Origin: Cedecea neteri
Lineage (GTDB): Bacteria; Pseudomonadota; Gammaproteobacteria; Enterobacterales; Enterobacteriaceae
Assembly (NCBI RefSeq): GCF_000758325.1
Contig: NZ_CP009459.1
Span: 3,720,001-3,784,000, forward strand
DNA length: 64,000 nucleotides
Reading direction: 5' to 3'
This document shows positions 28,323 through 37,948 of the stretch, one piece after another; positions within the stretch are counted from its first letter, which is position 1; each line of letters starts with the position of its first letter. Position numbers and translations under genes: made by a program. Under the pieces are notes generated by a model that was not told the DNA's origin, did not search any database, and worked only from the letters and a program-made list of their open reading frames with translations.

Positions 28323-28523
28323 CTAGTCCTGCGGGTCTTCTTCTTCGCCGTCTTCATCTTCAAAGCGTACGGCGACGTTACCCCCGGTATGCGAGGCACG
28401 AATCTCACTGGCTACCAGGGCGATGGCTTCGCCGCTGCTCATGCCGTCGGCCATCAGTTCGTGAATACGCTCGACGGCCTGCTGCTGCTGCTCGTGGCTA
28501 AGCGCCGGTAATCCTGAAATCAT
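28323..28523 (-). CDS. yoaH: UPF0181 family protein YoaH
   Basis: This small acidic protein of 66 residues (E. coli 59) has unknown function. Conserved body: [20 protein letters not shown] and [15 protein letters not shown]; the tail is very acidic ([13 protein letters not shown]) and longer than in E. coli. It lies between convergent yoaB and divergent pabB, as in E. coli. Confidence 0.9.
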   Translation of the reverse strand: MISGLPALSHEQQQQAVERIHELMADGMSSGEAIALVASEIRASHTGGNVAVRFEDEDGEEEDPQD

Positions 28524-28585
28524 GTTTAACTCCTGTTACAGTGCTGAAGTCGCTATTTTACTCTGCTCCTGACGATGCTACCAAG

Positions 28586-29953
28586 ATGAATGTTACAACC
28601 TCCCCCGCTTTTCGCGAACTCAGCTGGCAGGCCGATGCCGTTCAGCACTATTTCCGCGCGGTTTCCGCTCAACCCTGGGCCATGCTGCTTCACTCTGGCT
28701 TTGCCGACCATCCGCATAATCGTTTTGATATTATGGTCGCCAGCCCGCTTGCGACGCTGGTCACACACGGTCAGGAAACCGTGATTGAACGCGACGGCCT
28801 TTCATCGCAACACAAAGAATGCCCGCTTGAACTGTTACAGCAAACGCTGGACAGCTTTGGCCTTGCCACCACGTCCACTAACGATATCCCGTTCTGCGGC
28901 GGCGCGCTGGGGCTATTCAGCTACGATCTGGGCCGCCGCTTTGAGAAAATCCCCGCGACGGCAGAACAGGATTTGACCACGCCGGACATGGCCGTCGGTA
29001 TTTATGACTGGGCGCTGATTGCAGACCATCATCTGCAGCGCCTGACGCTGGTTTGCCGGGGAGACATTGAAGCTCGTCTGGCCTGGCTGAATGCACTTTC
29101 GCCCCGGCAGGGAGGCCAACCTTTCCGGCTGACCAGCCAATGGCAGTCCAATATGTCCCGCGAAACGTACGGTGAGAAGTTCCGCCAGATCCAGGCTTAT
29201 CTCAGCAGCGGCGACTGCTACCAGGTCAACCTGGCTCAGCGGTTCAACGCCCGCTATCAAGGGGATGAATGGCAGGCTTTCGAAACGCTAAATCAGGCGA
29301 ATCGCGCGCCGTTCAGCGCTTTTTTGCGGCTGCCGGACAGCTGTATTCTCAGTCTTTCTCCGGAGCGTTTTGTTCTGCTCGAAGACAAGCAGATTCAAAC
29401 CCGTCCGATCAAAGGCACGCTGCCTCGCCTTGCCGACCCGCAGGCCGACGCAGCCCAAGCTGAGCGCCTGGCGAACTCACCGAAAGATCGCGCTGAGAAT
29501 CTGATGATTGTTGATTTGCTACGCAACGATATTGGCCGCGTTGCGGTGCCGGGCAGCGTCAAAGTGCCCGAGTTGTTTGTGGTGGAGCCTTTCCCTGCGG
29601 TGCATCATCTGGTGAGCACAATTACCGCCAGGTTGCCTGAGACGCTTAGCGCCTGCGATCTCCTGCGCGCCACCTTCCCCGGCGGTTCAATCACCGGCGC
29701 CCCCAAAGTGCGGGCAATGGAAATTATTGAAGAGCTGGAGCCTCAGCGGCGTAACGCATGGTGCGGCAGTATCGGCTACATTAGCTTCTGCGGAAGGATG
29801 GATACCAGCATCACCATCCGCACGCTTACTGCTGAAGGCGGGAAATTATATTGTTCTGCCGGCGGCGGGATCGTCGCCGACAGTAACGAGGCGGCGGAAT
29901 ATCAGGAAACATTTGATAAAGTTAATCGTATCCTGCCCTTACTGGAGAATTAA
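28586..29953 (+). CDS. pabB: aminodeoxychorismate synthase component I
   Basis: PabB, with the PabA glutamine amidotransferase, turns chorismate into 4-amino-4-deoxychorismate for p-aminobenzoate and folate. I took the ATG at 28586 (455 residues, E. coli 453), since it aligns with the E. coli N-terminal region. The frame reaches back to a GTG at 28541, and the ribosome site is weak for either. The chorismate-binding domain has QTRPIKGTLPR, with the lysine of PIKGT expected in this class, then ENLMIVDLLRNDIGRV, PGGSITGAPKVRAMEII and AGGGIVADS. Confidence 0.94.
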   Translation: MNVTTSPAFRELSWQADAVQHYFRAVSAQPWAMLLHSGFADHPHNRFDIMVASPLATLVTHGQETVIERDGLSSQHKECPLELLQQTLDSFGLATTSTNDIPFCGGALGLFSYDLGRRFEKIPATAEQDLTTPDMAVGIYDWALIADHHLQRLTLVCRGDIEARLAWLNALSPRQGGQPFRLTSQWQSNMSRETYGEKFRQIQAYLSSGDCYQVNLAQRFNARYQGDEWQAFETLNQANRAPFSAFLRLPDSCILSLSPERFVLLEDKQIQTRPIKGTLPRLADPQADAAQAERLANSPKDRAENLMIVDLLRNDIGRVAVPGSVKVPELFVVEPFPAVHHLVSTITARLPETLSACDLLRATFPGGSITGAPKVRAMEIIEELEPQRRNAWCGSIGYISFCGRMDTSITIRTLTAEGGKLYCSAGGGIVADSNEAAEYQETFDKVNRILPLLEN

Positions 29954-29956
29954 TGC

Positions 29957-30553
29957 ATGCCTGGTTCGTCCCTGACGCTGAACGATTTCCTTACCCGGTT
30001 TCAACTGTTACGCCCGGCGGATAGCGCGCCGGTCAGTAACAAACGTCAGGCGGCTGTGCTAGTGCCGATTGTACGCCGGCCTCAGCCAGGGCTTTTGCTC
30101 ACCCAACGCTCGCTGATGTTGCGCAAACATGCCGGTCAGGTGGCCTTCCCCGGTGGAGCGGTAGACGACACCGACAGCTCGCTGATAGCCGCAGCGCTGC
30201 GCGAGGCACAGGAAGAAGTCGCTATTCCACCAGAATCCGTCGAGGTTATCGGCACGCTTCCGCCGGTGGACAGCGTGACGGGTTTCCAGGTAACGCCGAT
30301 TGTCGGCATCATTCCCCCTGATTTACCGTGGCGCGCCAGTGAAGATGAAGTTTCTGCGGTGTTTGAAATGCCGCTCGCCGAGGCCCTGAGTCTGGGGCGC
30401 TACCATCCGTTAGATATTCATCGCCGCGGCAACGCGCATCGTGTCTGGCTTTCCTGGTATCAACGCTATTTTGTTTGGGGTATGACGGCGGGGATTATTC
30501 GCGAACTCTCTTTACAGGTAGATAGCGATCCAGGCGACACTTTAAAACGCTGA
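29957..30553 (+). CDS. nudL: Nudix hydrolase NudL (putative CoA pyrophosphatase)
   Basis: This is a predicted Nudix enzyme of 198 residues (E. coli 192). The Nudix box is intact: [20 protein letters not shown] followed by EEV. The upstream NuCoA signature [20 protein letters not shown] marks the CoA-pyrophosphatase subgroup. E. coli NudL itself is little studied. The ATG at 29957 starts three bases after the pabB stop, with GGAG nine bases upstream, so pabB and nudL are co-transcribed. Confidence 0.93.
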   Translation: MPGSSLTLNDFLTRFQLLRPADSAPVSNKRQAAVLVPIVRRPQPGLLLTQRSLMLRKHAGQVAFPGGAVDDTDSSLIAAALREAQEEVAIPPESVEVIGTLPPVDSVTGFQVTPIVGIIPPDLPWRASEDEVSAVFEMPLAEALSLGRYHPLDIHRRGNAHRVWLSWYQRYFVWGMTAGIIRELSLQVDSDPGDTLKR

Positions 30554-30582
30554 AAATGGCTATATTTAAGCAACAGAAAGAC

Positions 30583-30615
30583 CATAAATCATCTGCTATT
30601 AGGTGATTTATGGTT
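30583..30615. terminator. hairpin after nudL
   Basis: CCATAAATCA and TGATTTATGG form a 10-bp AT-rich stem with a loop of about 12 bases. It lacks a clear T run, so it may be a weak terminator or an operator before sdaA. Confidence 0.45.
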
Positions 30616-30736
30616 AAGCATTAGTTTAATTCATGTGAATAGTTTCCTGGTGGAACCAATAAATTTTTAAACTAGCGCTTAGCCATTTCAAAGCATCATG
30701 TTCCATGAAACAGGGTGCTATCAGAGGAGTTTTAGA

Positions 30737-32101
30737 GTGATTAGCATATTCGACATGTTCAAAGTCGGCATCGGGCCTTCCAGCTCCCATACCGTCGGGC
30801 CAATGAAGGCCGGGAAACAGTTTGTCGACGCACTGATCGAACAGGGACTGCTGGACAGTACCACCCGCATCGCGGTGGACGTTTACGGTTCTCTTTCCCT
30901 GACGGGGAAAGGCCACCACACCGATATCGCGATTATTATGGGTCTGGCCGGCAACCAGCCTGATAACGTCGATATCGACGCTATTCCGGCTTTTATTCGC
31001 GACGTGGAAACCCGCGGTCGTCTGCTAATTGCTCAGGGTCGGCATGAAGTCGATTTTCCGCAGGATAACGGCATGCGTTTTCGCAGCGACAACCTGCCGC
31101 TGCACGAAAACGGCATGCAGATCCACGCCTATAACGGCGACAAAGAGATCTACAGCAAAACCTATTATTCCATCGGCGGCGGCTTCATCGTCGACGAAGA
31201 ACACTTTGGGAAAGATGCGGCCAGCGAAGTCACCGTGCCTTATCCGTTCCATTCCGCACAGGAAATGCTGCAGCACTGCAAGGACACCGGGCTGTCCGTG
31301 TCCGGCATGGTAATGCAGAACGAGCTGGCACTGCATAGCCGCCAGGAAATCGAAGACTACTTCGCCAACATCTGGCAAACCATGCGCGCCTGTATCGATC
31401 GCGGCATGAATACCGAAGGCGTGCTGCCTGGTCCGCTGCGCGTGCCGCGTCGTGCCTCTGCCCTGCGCAGGATGCTGGTGTCCAGCGACAAGCTGTCCAA
31501 CGATCCAATGAACGTGGTTGACTGGGTGAACATGTTTGCCCTGGCGGTGAACGAAGAGAACGCCGCAGGTGGCCGCGTAGTAACCGCGCCAACCAACGGC
31601 GCCTGCGGGATCGTGCCAGCGGTGTTGGCCTACTACGATCACTTTATCGAGCCTGTCACGCCGGATACCTGGATTCGCTACTTCCTGGCCTCCGGTGCTA
31701 TTGGCGTGCTGTACAAAATGAACGCCTCTATCTCCGGCGCAGAAGTGGGCTGCCAGGGTGAAGTCGGCGTTGCCTGTTCGATGGCGGCGGCGGGCCTGGC
31801 TGAAATTCTGGGCGCCAGCCCGGAGCAGGTTTGCGTTGCGGCGGAAATTGGCATGGAACATAACCTCGGCCTGACCTGTGACCCGGTCGCCGGGCAGGTA
31901 CAGGTGCCTTGCATCGAGCGTAACGCGATTGCCTCGGTGAAGGCTATCAACGCCACACGTATGGCGATGCGTCGTACCAGCGCCCCGCGCGTTTCGCTCG
32001 ATAAGGTCATTGAGACCATGTACGAAACCGGTAAAGACATGAACGCTAAATACCGCGAAACATCGCGAGGCGGGCTGGCCATTAAGGTTCAGTGCGATTA
32101 A
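30737..32101 (+). CDS. sdaA: L-serine deaminase I
   Basis: SdaA is an iron-sulfur serine dehydratase that converts L-serine to pyruvate and ammonia. The start is a GTG at 30737, seven bases after AGAGGAG, giving 454 residues and the beginning VISIFDMFKVGIGPSSSHT, as in E. coli. The N-terminal beta domain is followed by the Fe-S domain with cysteines in TNGACGIVPAV, GAEVGCQGEVGVACSMAAAG, GLTCDPVAGQVQVPC. The 183-base leader would be the place for Lrp and other control, but I see no certain site. Confidence 0.96.
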   Translation: MISIFDMFKVGIGPSSSHTVGPMKAGKQFVDALIEQGLLDSTTRIAVDVYGSLSLTGKGHHTDIAIIMGLAGNQPDNVDIDAIPAFIRDVETRGRLLIAQGRHEVDFPQDNGMRFRSDNLPLHENGMQIHAYNGDKEIYSKTYYSIGGGFIVDEEHFGKDAASEVTVPYPFHSAQEMLQHCKDTGLSVSGMVMQNELALHSRQEIEDYFANIWQTMRACIDRGMNTEGVLPGPLRVPRRASALRRMLVSSDKLSNDPMNVVDWVNMFALAVNEENAAGGRVVTAPTNGACGIVPAVLAYYDHFIEPVTPDTWIRYFLASGAIGVLYKMNASISGAEVGCQGEVGVACSMAAAGLAEILGASPEQVCVAAEIGMEHNLGLTCDPVAGQVQVPCIERNAIASVKAINATRMAMRRTSAPRVSLDKVIETMYETGKDMNAKYRETSRGGLAIKVQCD

Positions 32102-32117
32102 GCCGCGTTCGATATAA

Positions 32118-32153
32118 AATGAGCGGGAAATATCTTACGGTATTTCCCGCTCA
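32118..32153 (+). terminator. terminator after sdaA
   Basis: GAGCGGGAAATA and TATTTCCCGCTC form a 12-bp perfect stem 16 bases after the sdaA stop. The following T run is weak (ATCTCTTTCT). Confidence 0.7.
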
Positions 32154-32211
32154 TCTCTTTCTACTGAACATCCGCGTGTTCTTTCCCCGACGTTAACTCC
32201 CTAAAATTCAT

Positions 32212-33072
32212 TCAGCTGGTCACCATCTGCAGGAAGCGATCTCGCACAGGATCGTTTAGCTGAGCATTCCAGGCAATGCCCGTTTGCCAGGTGGTATGTT
32301 CACCTTCAAGTGCCACAAGCCTGACGCCAGCTGGCAGAATATGACTTACCCCCGCCGGCAGCAATGCTACACCCTCTCCGGCGGCAACGAGCGCCAGCAA
32401 GGTCTGAATATCATCTGCCGCTGAAACGGTACGGGGAGCGAGATTATTTCCTGCCAGAAAGCGAGCTACCTGAGCCGAGAGCCCTTCTCCCCGATTGCGA
32501 GACAGCTGCAGCAGCTGGCTCATTTGCAGCAATTCTGTTGCCGCAGATGTTTTCGTATTAACAGCCTGAGCCACGGCAAGAACCAGTTGCTCTTCCGCCA
32601 GGACTCGACCTTCCAGTTGCTCAGGCACAGGCAATCGCACGAACCCGACCTGAAGGCTGCCTTCCGTTAACTGCCGAAACTGTTCCGCAGAGGACATATC
32701 ATTCAGGGATACCTGCACATCTGGAAACTGGCTGCGAAAAACGGCCACCAGTCGAGGGGCCAGTTGGAAAGAGGAGATCCCAAAGCCCATGGTCAGTTTT
32801 CCTGCCCGCCCTTTCTGAATACCGGCCACTTCGGAACAGAAAAGATCGTGGCGTTCTAGTACCGCAGTGGCACCCGGGAGCAACAGTTCTCCTGCCACGG
32901 TCAGCCTTGCCCCGTGGCGACCTCGCTGAAATAGCGTGATGCCGGAAAGGGACTCCAGCGTCTGGATCTGTTTGGTTAGTGCAGGTTGCGTGACACACAG
33001 TTTTTCAGCCGCTGAATGATATGACCCTGACTGTGAGAGGGTAACGAAAGCGCGAAGCAGTTTTATATCCAT
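32212..33072 (-). CDS. LysR family transcriptional regulator
   Basis: This 286-residue LTTR has an N-terminal winged helix-turn-helix (about 1-60: MDIKLLRAFVTLSQSGSYHS, AAEKLCVTQPALTKQIQTLE) and a C-terminal effector domain of the periplasmic-binding-protein type. It is divergent from, and 95 bases away from, a nitrilase-family gene, the classical layout in which an LTTR controls its neighbour; the effector is unknown. The pair sits between sdaA and pdeD, where E. coli K-12 has nothing comparable, so it is an accessory insertion. Confidence 0.85.
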   Translation of the reverse strand: MDIKLLRAFVTLSQSGSYHSAAEKLCVTQPALTKQIQTLESLSGITLFQRGRHGARLTVAGELLLPGATAVLERHDLFCSEVAGIQKGRAGKLTMGFGISSFQLAPRLVAVFRSQFPDVQVSLNDMSSAEQFRQLTEGSLQVGFVRLPVPEQLEGRVLAEEQLVLAVAQAVNTKTSAATELLQMSQLLQLSRNRGEGLSAQVARFLAGNNLAPRTVSAADDIQTLLALVAAGEGVALLPAGVSHILPAGVRLVALEGEHTTWQTGIAWNAQLNDPVRDRFLQMVTS

Positions 33073-33167
33073 TCCGTCTGGTTATCGTATGGGGTGAAAT
33101 CGTGATTATACACGCGAACGTGCTCTCTGATGGAATAGCCTCCGAATCGTTAAATAAGGAGCGAAAA

Positions 33168-34172
33168 ATGGATACCACTCTTCGTACTGCCACAGTGCAG
33201 TTCTGCCACCGGGCGGGAGACAAACAGTACAATTTATCGGTGATGGAGAAATTTATTATTCAGGCCGCCCAGGAGGAGGTAAAGATTCTGGCCTTCCCTG
33301 AAATGTGCATTACTGGATACTGGCATGTGCCGGATCTCAGCCGTCAGGCATTGGATGCGTTGTCTGAGCGGGCTGACGAGAGCGCATCATTGGCCAGGAT
33401 TGCAGCACTTGCCGAACAATACCAGATGGCTATTGGCGCAGGGTTCATTGAAAAGAGCAGCGACGAGCGCTTGTATAATGCCTACGCCATCTGCATGCCG
33501 GATGGCACGCGGCATGTACACAGGAAGCTCCACGCTTTTGAACACCCTGATATTGCCTCCGGCAACAGTTTTACTGTTTTTGACACCCCGTGGGGAGTGC
33601 GTGTTGGGGTGCTTATCTGCTGGGATAACAATCTCGTGGAAAACGCGCGCATTACGGCATTGCTGGGTGCTGACGTGCTTATCGCTCCGCACCAGACTGG
33701 AGGAACCCATTCGCGAAGTCCTTTCGGTATGAAACCCATTCCCCCGAGCCTCTGGGAAAACAGACATAACGATCCTCAAACGCTGGAGACAGCCTTACGC
33801 GGTGAGAGCGGCCGGGGCTGGCTGATGCGCTGGTTACCTTCGCGCGCGCATGATAATGGCTTTTTCATTCTGTTCAGTAATGGCGTCGGCCTGGATAACG
33901 GAGAGGTTCGGACAGGGAATGCCATGATTATTGACCCTTACGGCAGGATCGTGAGCGAAACAGGTTCCTTTGAGGATACGATCGTGTACGCCGACCTCGA
34001 TCTGGCGTTGCTGCCGATGTCTACTGGCCGCAGGTGGATTCATGGACGTCGGCCTGAGCTGTATGGTGTCCTGGGCGAATCACAGGGCTACGAGCGAGAT
34101 GCCAGGACAGCACGATTTACCGAAGATGTGCCTGATTTTGGCGCTGACCATCTAAGCGATGGGCAAAAATAA
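33168..34172 (+). CDS. nitrilase-superfamily carbon-nitrogen hydrolase
   Basis: This is a predicted cytosolic C-N hydrolase of 334 residues. The start at 33168 follows AAGGAG closely; the frame extends 22 codons upstream into the promoter region without support. The Glu-Lys-Cys triad is clear: E45 (LAFPEMCITGY), K120 (HRKLHAF) and C151 (VLICWDNNL). FPEMCITGY and CWDNN are typical of amidase/carbamoylase-type branches, but the substrate (amide, nitrile or N-carbamoyl compound) cannot be told from sequence. It is probably controlled by the divergent LysR gene. Two small hairpins follow. Confidence 0.82.
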   Translation: MDTTLRTATVQFCHRAGDKQYNLSVMEKFIIQAAQEEVKILAFPEMCITGYWHVPDLSRQALDALSERADESASLARIAALAEQYQMAIGAGFIEKSSDERLYNAYAICMPDGTRHVHRKLHAFEHPDIASGNSFTVFDTPWGVRVGVLICWDNNLVENARITALLGADVLIAPHQTGGTHSRSPFGMKPIPPSLWENRHNDPQTLETALRGESGRGWLMRWLPSRAHDNGFFILFSNGVGLDNGEVRTGNAMIIDPYGRIVSETGSFEDTIVYADLDLALLPMSTGRRWIHGRRPELYGVLGESQGYERDARTARFTEDVPDFGADHLSDGQK

Positions 34173-34237
34173 GGCTAACCAGGTTGCCATCAGGATGGCC
34201 AATATTCCGCCTCATAAAGGCTTAAGCCAGAGATATA

Positions 34238-34262
34238 GCGCCGCTTATGCGGCGTTTGATTG
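34238..34262 (+). terminator. hairpin after the nitrilase gene
   Basis: CGCCGC, TTAT loop, GCGGCG and TTTGATT. A near-copy occurs 140 bases later, so two similar weak terminators flank this otherwise featureless 330-base gap (34173-34502). Confidence 0.5.
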
Positions 34263-34379
34263 ATGACAAACAGCCGAAAAACATGGTTTTCGATTGTTTG
34301 GGGTAAACCAGAGAACAGTATCCATTGTTTTATCAAACTGGTGGCAGGGCTTTTAAATCAGTGAACTTTGCCAGTCTTC

Positions 34380-34408
34380 TCGCGCCGTTTATGCGGCGTT
34401 TTTTATCA
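34380..34408 (+). terminator. second terminator before pdeD
   Basis: CGCCG, TTTAT loop, GCGGCG and TTTTTTATC. The T tract is good. It resembles the hairpin at 34238. Confidence 0.6.
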
Positions 34409-34502
34409 TATCTTTTTTATTTTTTTCGCACTCTGATATCCCGCTACACTTTGATGATAACGTTACGCCTCATTTCTTGCGGCGAGAAACAGGGAAACAG
34501 GG

Positions 34503-36101
34503 ATGCAAACGGCACAGCGGATTATTTCTGACTATCGCCGCAGGCGAGTTATTGTCTGCGCTGTACTCGCCATTTTAGTTTTAATCGTCACGCTTAGCGT
34601 CAGATACGTGACAGAACGTAATCTTAACGAGCAGCGCGTCGTCCAGTTTAATCAGCGAATCATTACCACGCTCGATACGCTCCTCGCTCCGCTGAATACC
34701 GTCAGCGACGATATTATGCAGCTCATCGGTACCTCCTGCGACGACGCCCAATTAAAAATTCGCGAACACGCCGCCAAAATGCAAACGGTCCGCGCGATTG
34801 GTTTAATCAAAGATGGCGTGCTGTACTGCTCCAGTATTTACGGCAGCCGCAACGTGGGTATTCATCAGCTCCATACTCGCCTGCCTTCAGACGAGCCGCT
34901 GCTGTTTTTATCCCGCGACAGCTCATTGTTAAAAGGCACCCCGGTGCTGATTTTCTGGCGGCCGCAGCAGGGGCAGCCTCACGATGGCGTGATGCAGATC
35001 GTTAATATTCAGATGTTAACCAGTCTGTTGCTTAAGCCGGAGTATCCCTGGGTGACGCGAGCGGTACTGAACGTCGGCGACGATCATCTTGAATACGGTG
35101 CCGGTCTGCTAGGAAAGATAGAAACAAACGAAGATGATGTTTCTAAACAAACAGCCTCTAAACTTTACCCTTATTCTATTACCGCTATTGGTCCTTCTGC
35201 CGACCAGCTAACGCTACAAAATTTACCGGCTCAGCTTCCGCTGGCTTTATTGCTCAGCCTGCTGGTGGGCTATATTGCCTGGCTTGCGACCGCCAATCGA
35301 ATGAGCTTCTCCTGGGAGATCAACCTCGGCCTTGCCGCCAGGGAATTTGAAGTCTTCTGCCAGCCGCTGGTCAGCGCCCGAAACTTAGAGTGCGTTGGCG
35401 TCGAGCTGCTGCTGCGCTGGAATAACCCAAGACAGGGCTGGATTTCACCGGAAGTGTTTATCCCCCTGGCGGAACAGCAGCAGCAAATCGCCCCGCTCAC
35501 CCGCTTTGTGCTGGATGAAACGGTGCGTCATCTGGAAATATTCCCCAAAACGCCCGGGTTTCATATCGGCCTTAACGTTGCCGCCAGCCACTTCCACGAC
35601 GGCGCAATTATTCGCGACCTGAAACGTTACTGGTTCCCGGCCACGCCTAAGCAAAAATTAACGCTGGAACTCACCGAACGTAACGCCCTGCCCGAAATGG
35701 ATCACCGCGTCGTTCAGGAGCTTCACAGGCTCGGTATCGATCTGGCTATTGATGATTTCGGCACCGGCCACAGCTCGCTTGCCTATCTTGAAACGCTGAA
35801 TCCCAATGTGCTGAAAATCGATAAATCGTTTACCGCCGCCATCGGAACCGACGCGGTTAACTCTACAGTGACGGACATTATTATCGCGCTCGGGCAAAGG
35901 CTGGATATCGATTTGGTGGCTGAAGGAGTGGAAACGCAAGAGCAGGCAGAATATTTACGGCGTAACGGTGTCGATGTGCTGCAGGGATTTTTGTACGCCA
36001 AACCCATGCCGCTGAGGGATTTCTCTCGCTGGCTCGAGGGCAACACGCCGCCGCCCCCTCGCCATGAAGACCGGGCTATCCCGGCCTTCCCTATGCGCTG
36101 A
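34503..36101 (+). CDS. pdeD: c-di-GMP phosphodiesterase PdeD (CSS-EAL)
   Basis: PdeD (YoaD) is an inner-membrane enzyme that degrades cyclic di-GMP. It has 532 residues, as in E. coli. A first membrane helix (about 14-38) is followed by a periplasmic CSS domain with cysteines in GTSCDDAQ and the motif YCSSIYG, then a second helix (about 243-262) and a cytoplasmic EAL domain. The signature reads ELLLRW instead of EALLRW; the metal-binding Glu is kept. DDFGTGHSSLAYL and LKIDKSF are intact, so it is likely active. The CSS domain links activity to periplasmic redox state in related enzymes; DsbB is also encoded in this window. Confidence 0.93.
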   Translation: MQTAQRIISDYRRRRVIVCAVLAILVLIVTLSVRYVTERNLNEQRVVQFNQRIITTLDTLLAPLNTVSDDIMQLIGTSCDDAQLKIREHAAKMQTVRAIGLIKDGVLYCSSIYGSRNVGIHQLHTRLPSDEPLLFLSRDSSLLKGTPVLIFWRPQQGQPHDGVMQIVNIQMLTSLLLKPEYPWVTRAVLNVGDDHLEYGAGLLGKIETNEDDVSKQTASKLYPYSITAIGPSADQLTLQNLPAQLPLALLLSLLVGYIAWLATANRMSFSWEINLGLAAREFEVFCQPLVSARNLECVGVELLLRWNNPRQGWISPEVFIPLAEQQQQIAPLTRFVLDETVRHLEIFPKTPGFHIGLNVAASHFHDGAIIRDLKRYWFPATPKQKLTLELTERNALPEMDHRVVQELHRLGIDLAIDDFGTGHSSLAYLETLNPNVLKIDKSFTAAIGTDAVNSTVTDIIIALGQRLDIDLVAEGVETQEQAEYLRRNGVDVLQGFLYAKPMPLRDFSRWLEGNTPPPPRHEDRAIPAFPMR

Positions 36102-36102
36102 C

Positions 36103-37665
36103 TTACTCTTCTTCGTCCTCGTGTGGAGAGCGTTCTTTCTCCACGCGAACTAAATCGACGCGATAATCGTTGGCTTCGACTATCTGAATACGTAGCGGCG
36201 CGACTTCGATCACGTCCCCAACTTTAGGAATATGACCATTCACCGCAATCACCAGGCCGGCGATAGAAGCAATGTCTTCTTCGCTGTGCATCAGGCGATG
36301 AATGTCCAGACGCTGCTGAAGCGCGTGCAGATCCGTTGAGCCTTTCACCAGCCAGCCGTCGCCGTCACGAACGATTTCAGGCGTTTCATCCGCATCCGGG
36401 AATTCACCGGCAATCGCTTCCAGCACGTCCAGCGGCGTGACCAGCCCCTGCACCACGCCAAACTCGTTGTTAACGATAACGAAGCTGCCGCGAGCGCGAC
36501 GCAGCACGCCAAGCAGGTTGATCGGGTCCAGCGTTTCCGGCACAACAATCGCCGGTGACTGCGCGGCAATGGCCGCCACGTCAACACCTTCATCCAGGGC
36601 AACCAGCAGCTCTTTCGCACGGACAACGCCAATAATTTCATCCAGTTCACCGCGACACACCGGGAACAGGCTATGGGGAGACGCCAGTAGCTGTTCGCGG
36701 ATCTCCGGCACGCTTTTCATTGCATCAACCCACGAAATCTCACCGCGCGGCGTCATAATGCTGCGCAATGAGCGCGATGCCAGCGTCAGCACGCCGTTAA
36801 TCATGTAGCGCTCTTCTTCCGCGAAGGACTCCGCCTCAATTGGCGTCATGGCTTTGCTGTCTTCGCTGCTTTGGACACGTTCCTGACGCTTACCGCTCAT
36901 CATGCGCAGAATCGCATCGGCAGTACGTGCACGCAGCGGCTGGCGAGACTGATGGCGAATAAAGTTACGACGCGCGATCTGGTTAAACAGTTCGATGATG
37001 ATCGAGAAACCAATGGCCGCGTACAGGTAGCCTTTTGGAATATGGAAACCGAAGCCTTCTGCCACCAGGCTCAAGCCAATCATCAGCAGGAAGCTCAGAC
37101 AGAGCACCACCACCGTCGGATGTTGGTTAACAAAATTCGTTAGCGGTTTGGAGGCAAGCAGCATCACGCCCATCGCAATGATGACCGCAGCCATCATCAC
37201 CGGCAGATGGTTGACCATCCCCACTGCGGTAATCACCGCATCCAGCGAGAAGACGGCATCAAGCACCACAATCTGCAGCACCACCACCCAGAAGCTGGCA
37301 TAGCCCTTACCGTGGCCGTCGTCATGCTGACGGTTTTCGAGGCGTTCATGCAGTTCCGTGGTCGCTTTAAACAGCAGGAAGATACCACCCACCAGCATAA
37401 TCAGGTCACGTCCTGAGAAGGTGAAATCCGCGATGCTGAACAGCGGCGCGGTTAGCGTGACCAGCCAAGAAATCAGCGACAGCAGCGCCAGGCGCATAAT
37501 CAGCGCCAGCGACAGGCCGATCAATCGGGCCTTATCCCGCTGCTTAGGCGGAAGTTTATCCGCAAGAATGGCGATAAACACCAGGTTATCAATACCCAGT
37601 ACGATTTCCAGCACAACAAGCGTGAGTAAACCGGCCCAGATTTGCGGGTCCATTAACAGTTCCAT
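36103..37665 (-). CDS. yoaE: TerC-family membrane protein with CBS and CorC domains, YoaE
   Basis: This 520-residue protein has a TerC domain with seven membrane segments ([37 protein letters not shown], typical of the family). A CBS pair (about 300-425, [10 protein letters not shown] and [16 protein letters not shown]) and a C-terminal CorC/HlyC domain follow. TerC proteins elsewhere move or handle manganese and metals during protein export; the role of YoaE is unproven. It ends two bases from convergent pdeD. A 53-codon ORF (37653-37814) overlaps its start, suggesting translational coupling, and the leader appears structured. Confidence 0.92.
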   Translation of the reverse strand: MELLMDPQIWAGLLTLVVLEIVLGIDNLVFIAILADKLPPKQRDKARLIGLSLALIMRLALLSLISWLVTLTAPLFSIADFTFSGRDLIMLVGGIFLLFKATTELHERLENRQHDDGHGKGYASFWVVVLQIVVLDAVFSLDAVITAVGMVNHLPVMMAAVIIAMGVMLLASKPLTNFVNQHPTVVVLCLSFLLMIGLSLVAEGFGFHIPKGYLYAAIGFSIIIELFNQIARRNFIRHQSRQPLRARTADAILRMMSGKRQERVQSSEDSKAMTPIEAESFAEEERYMINGVLTLASRSLRSIMTPRGEISWVDAMKSVPEIREQLLASPHSLFPVCRGELDEIIGVVRAKELLVALDEGVDVAAIAAQSPAIVVPETLDPINLLGVLRRARGSFVIVNNEFGVVQGLVTPLDVLEAIAGEFPDADETPEIVRDGDGWLVKGSTDLHALQQRLDIHRLMHSEEDIASIAGLVIAVNGHIPKVGDVIEVAPLRIQIVEANDYRVDLVRVEKERSPHEDEEE

Positions 37666-37814
37666 GTCAGATCTCCGTTAAAGACGCAGCAAATCGGCAT
37701 TCCGTGGGTTACGGACGCAAAGCGGCTGGTTAATCGTATTTGCGGGCATAAAACGCCGCTGAGAGGGTGGGATTTAGGCATCCCGGCAGTGAAAAGACGT
37801 CGGTGACGGTCCAT
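37653..37814 (-). CDS. candidate upstream ORF coupled to yoaE
   Basis: This 53-codon ORF (begins [15 protein letters not shown], ends GDLTWNC) stops 13 bases inside yoaE in another frame, so the yoaE start lies within it. This geometry is that of translational coupling. The ATG at 37814 has no strong ribosome site, and an in-frame stop lies upstream. I recall that small-protein surveys in E. coli named an upstream gene yoaL at this place, but I cannot confirm that this is its orthologue. Confidence 0.45.
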   Translation of the reverse strand: MDRHRRLFTAGMPKSHPLSGVLCPQIRLTSRFASVTHGMPICCVFNGDLTWNC

Positions 37815-37860
37815 AGGGTGGGCTACTGCCCGCTACTCCTGAAAGTGAATCGGACGCTAA
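37700..37860 (-). promoter_or_regulatory. structured leader of yoaE
   Basis: On the minus strand there is GGAGTAGC, a GGGC-AGTA-GCCC hairpin, then a larger stem capped by GGGAT-loop-ATCCC within a GCCG/CGGC pairing. GGAGTAGC and the later CCGTCA faintly recall conserved loops of the yybP-ykoY manganese riboswitch, a family often placed before TerC genes. The resemblance is too weak to name it. Confidence 0.3.
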
Positions 37861-37948
37861 CAGTATCAAAGTAAACCAGGGCTTGGCAAAGATTTACCTG
37901 ACTTTGCAATTTTTTTGCAACTTACGCTGACCATATTTTACAGCGTAA

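Noticed and set aside
31025-31861. Minus-strand frame of 278 codons inside sdaA
   Set aside because: It is a shadow of sdaA with no family similarity and no ribosome site.
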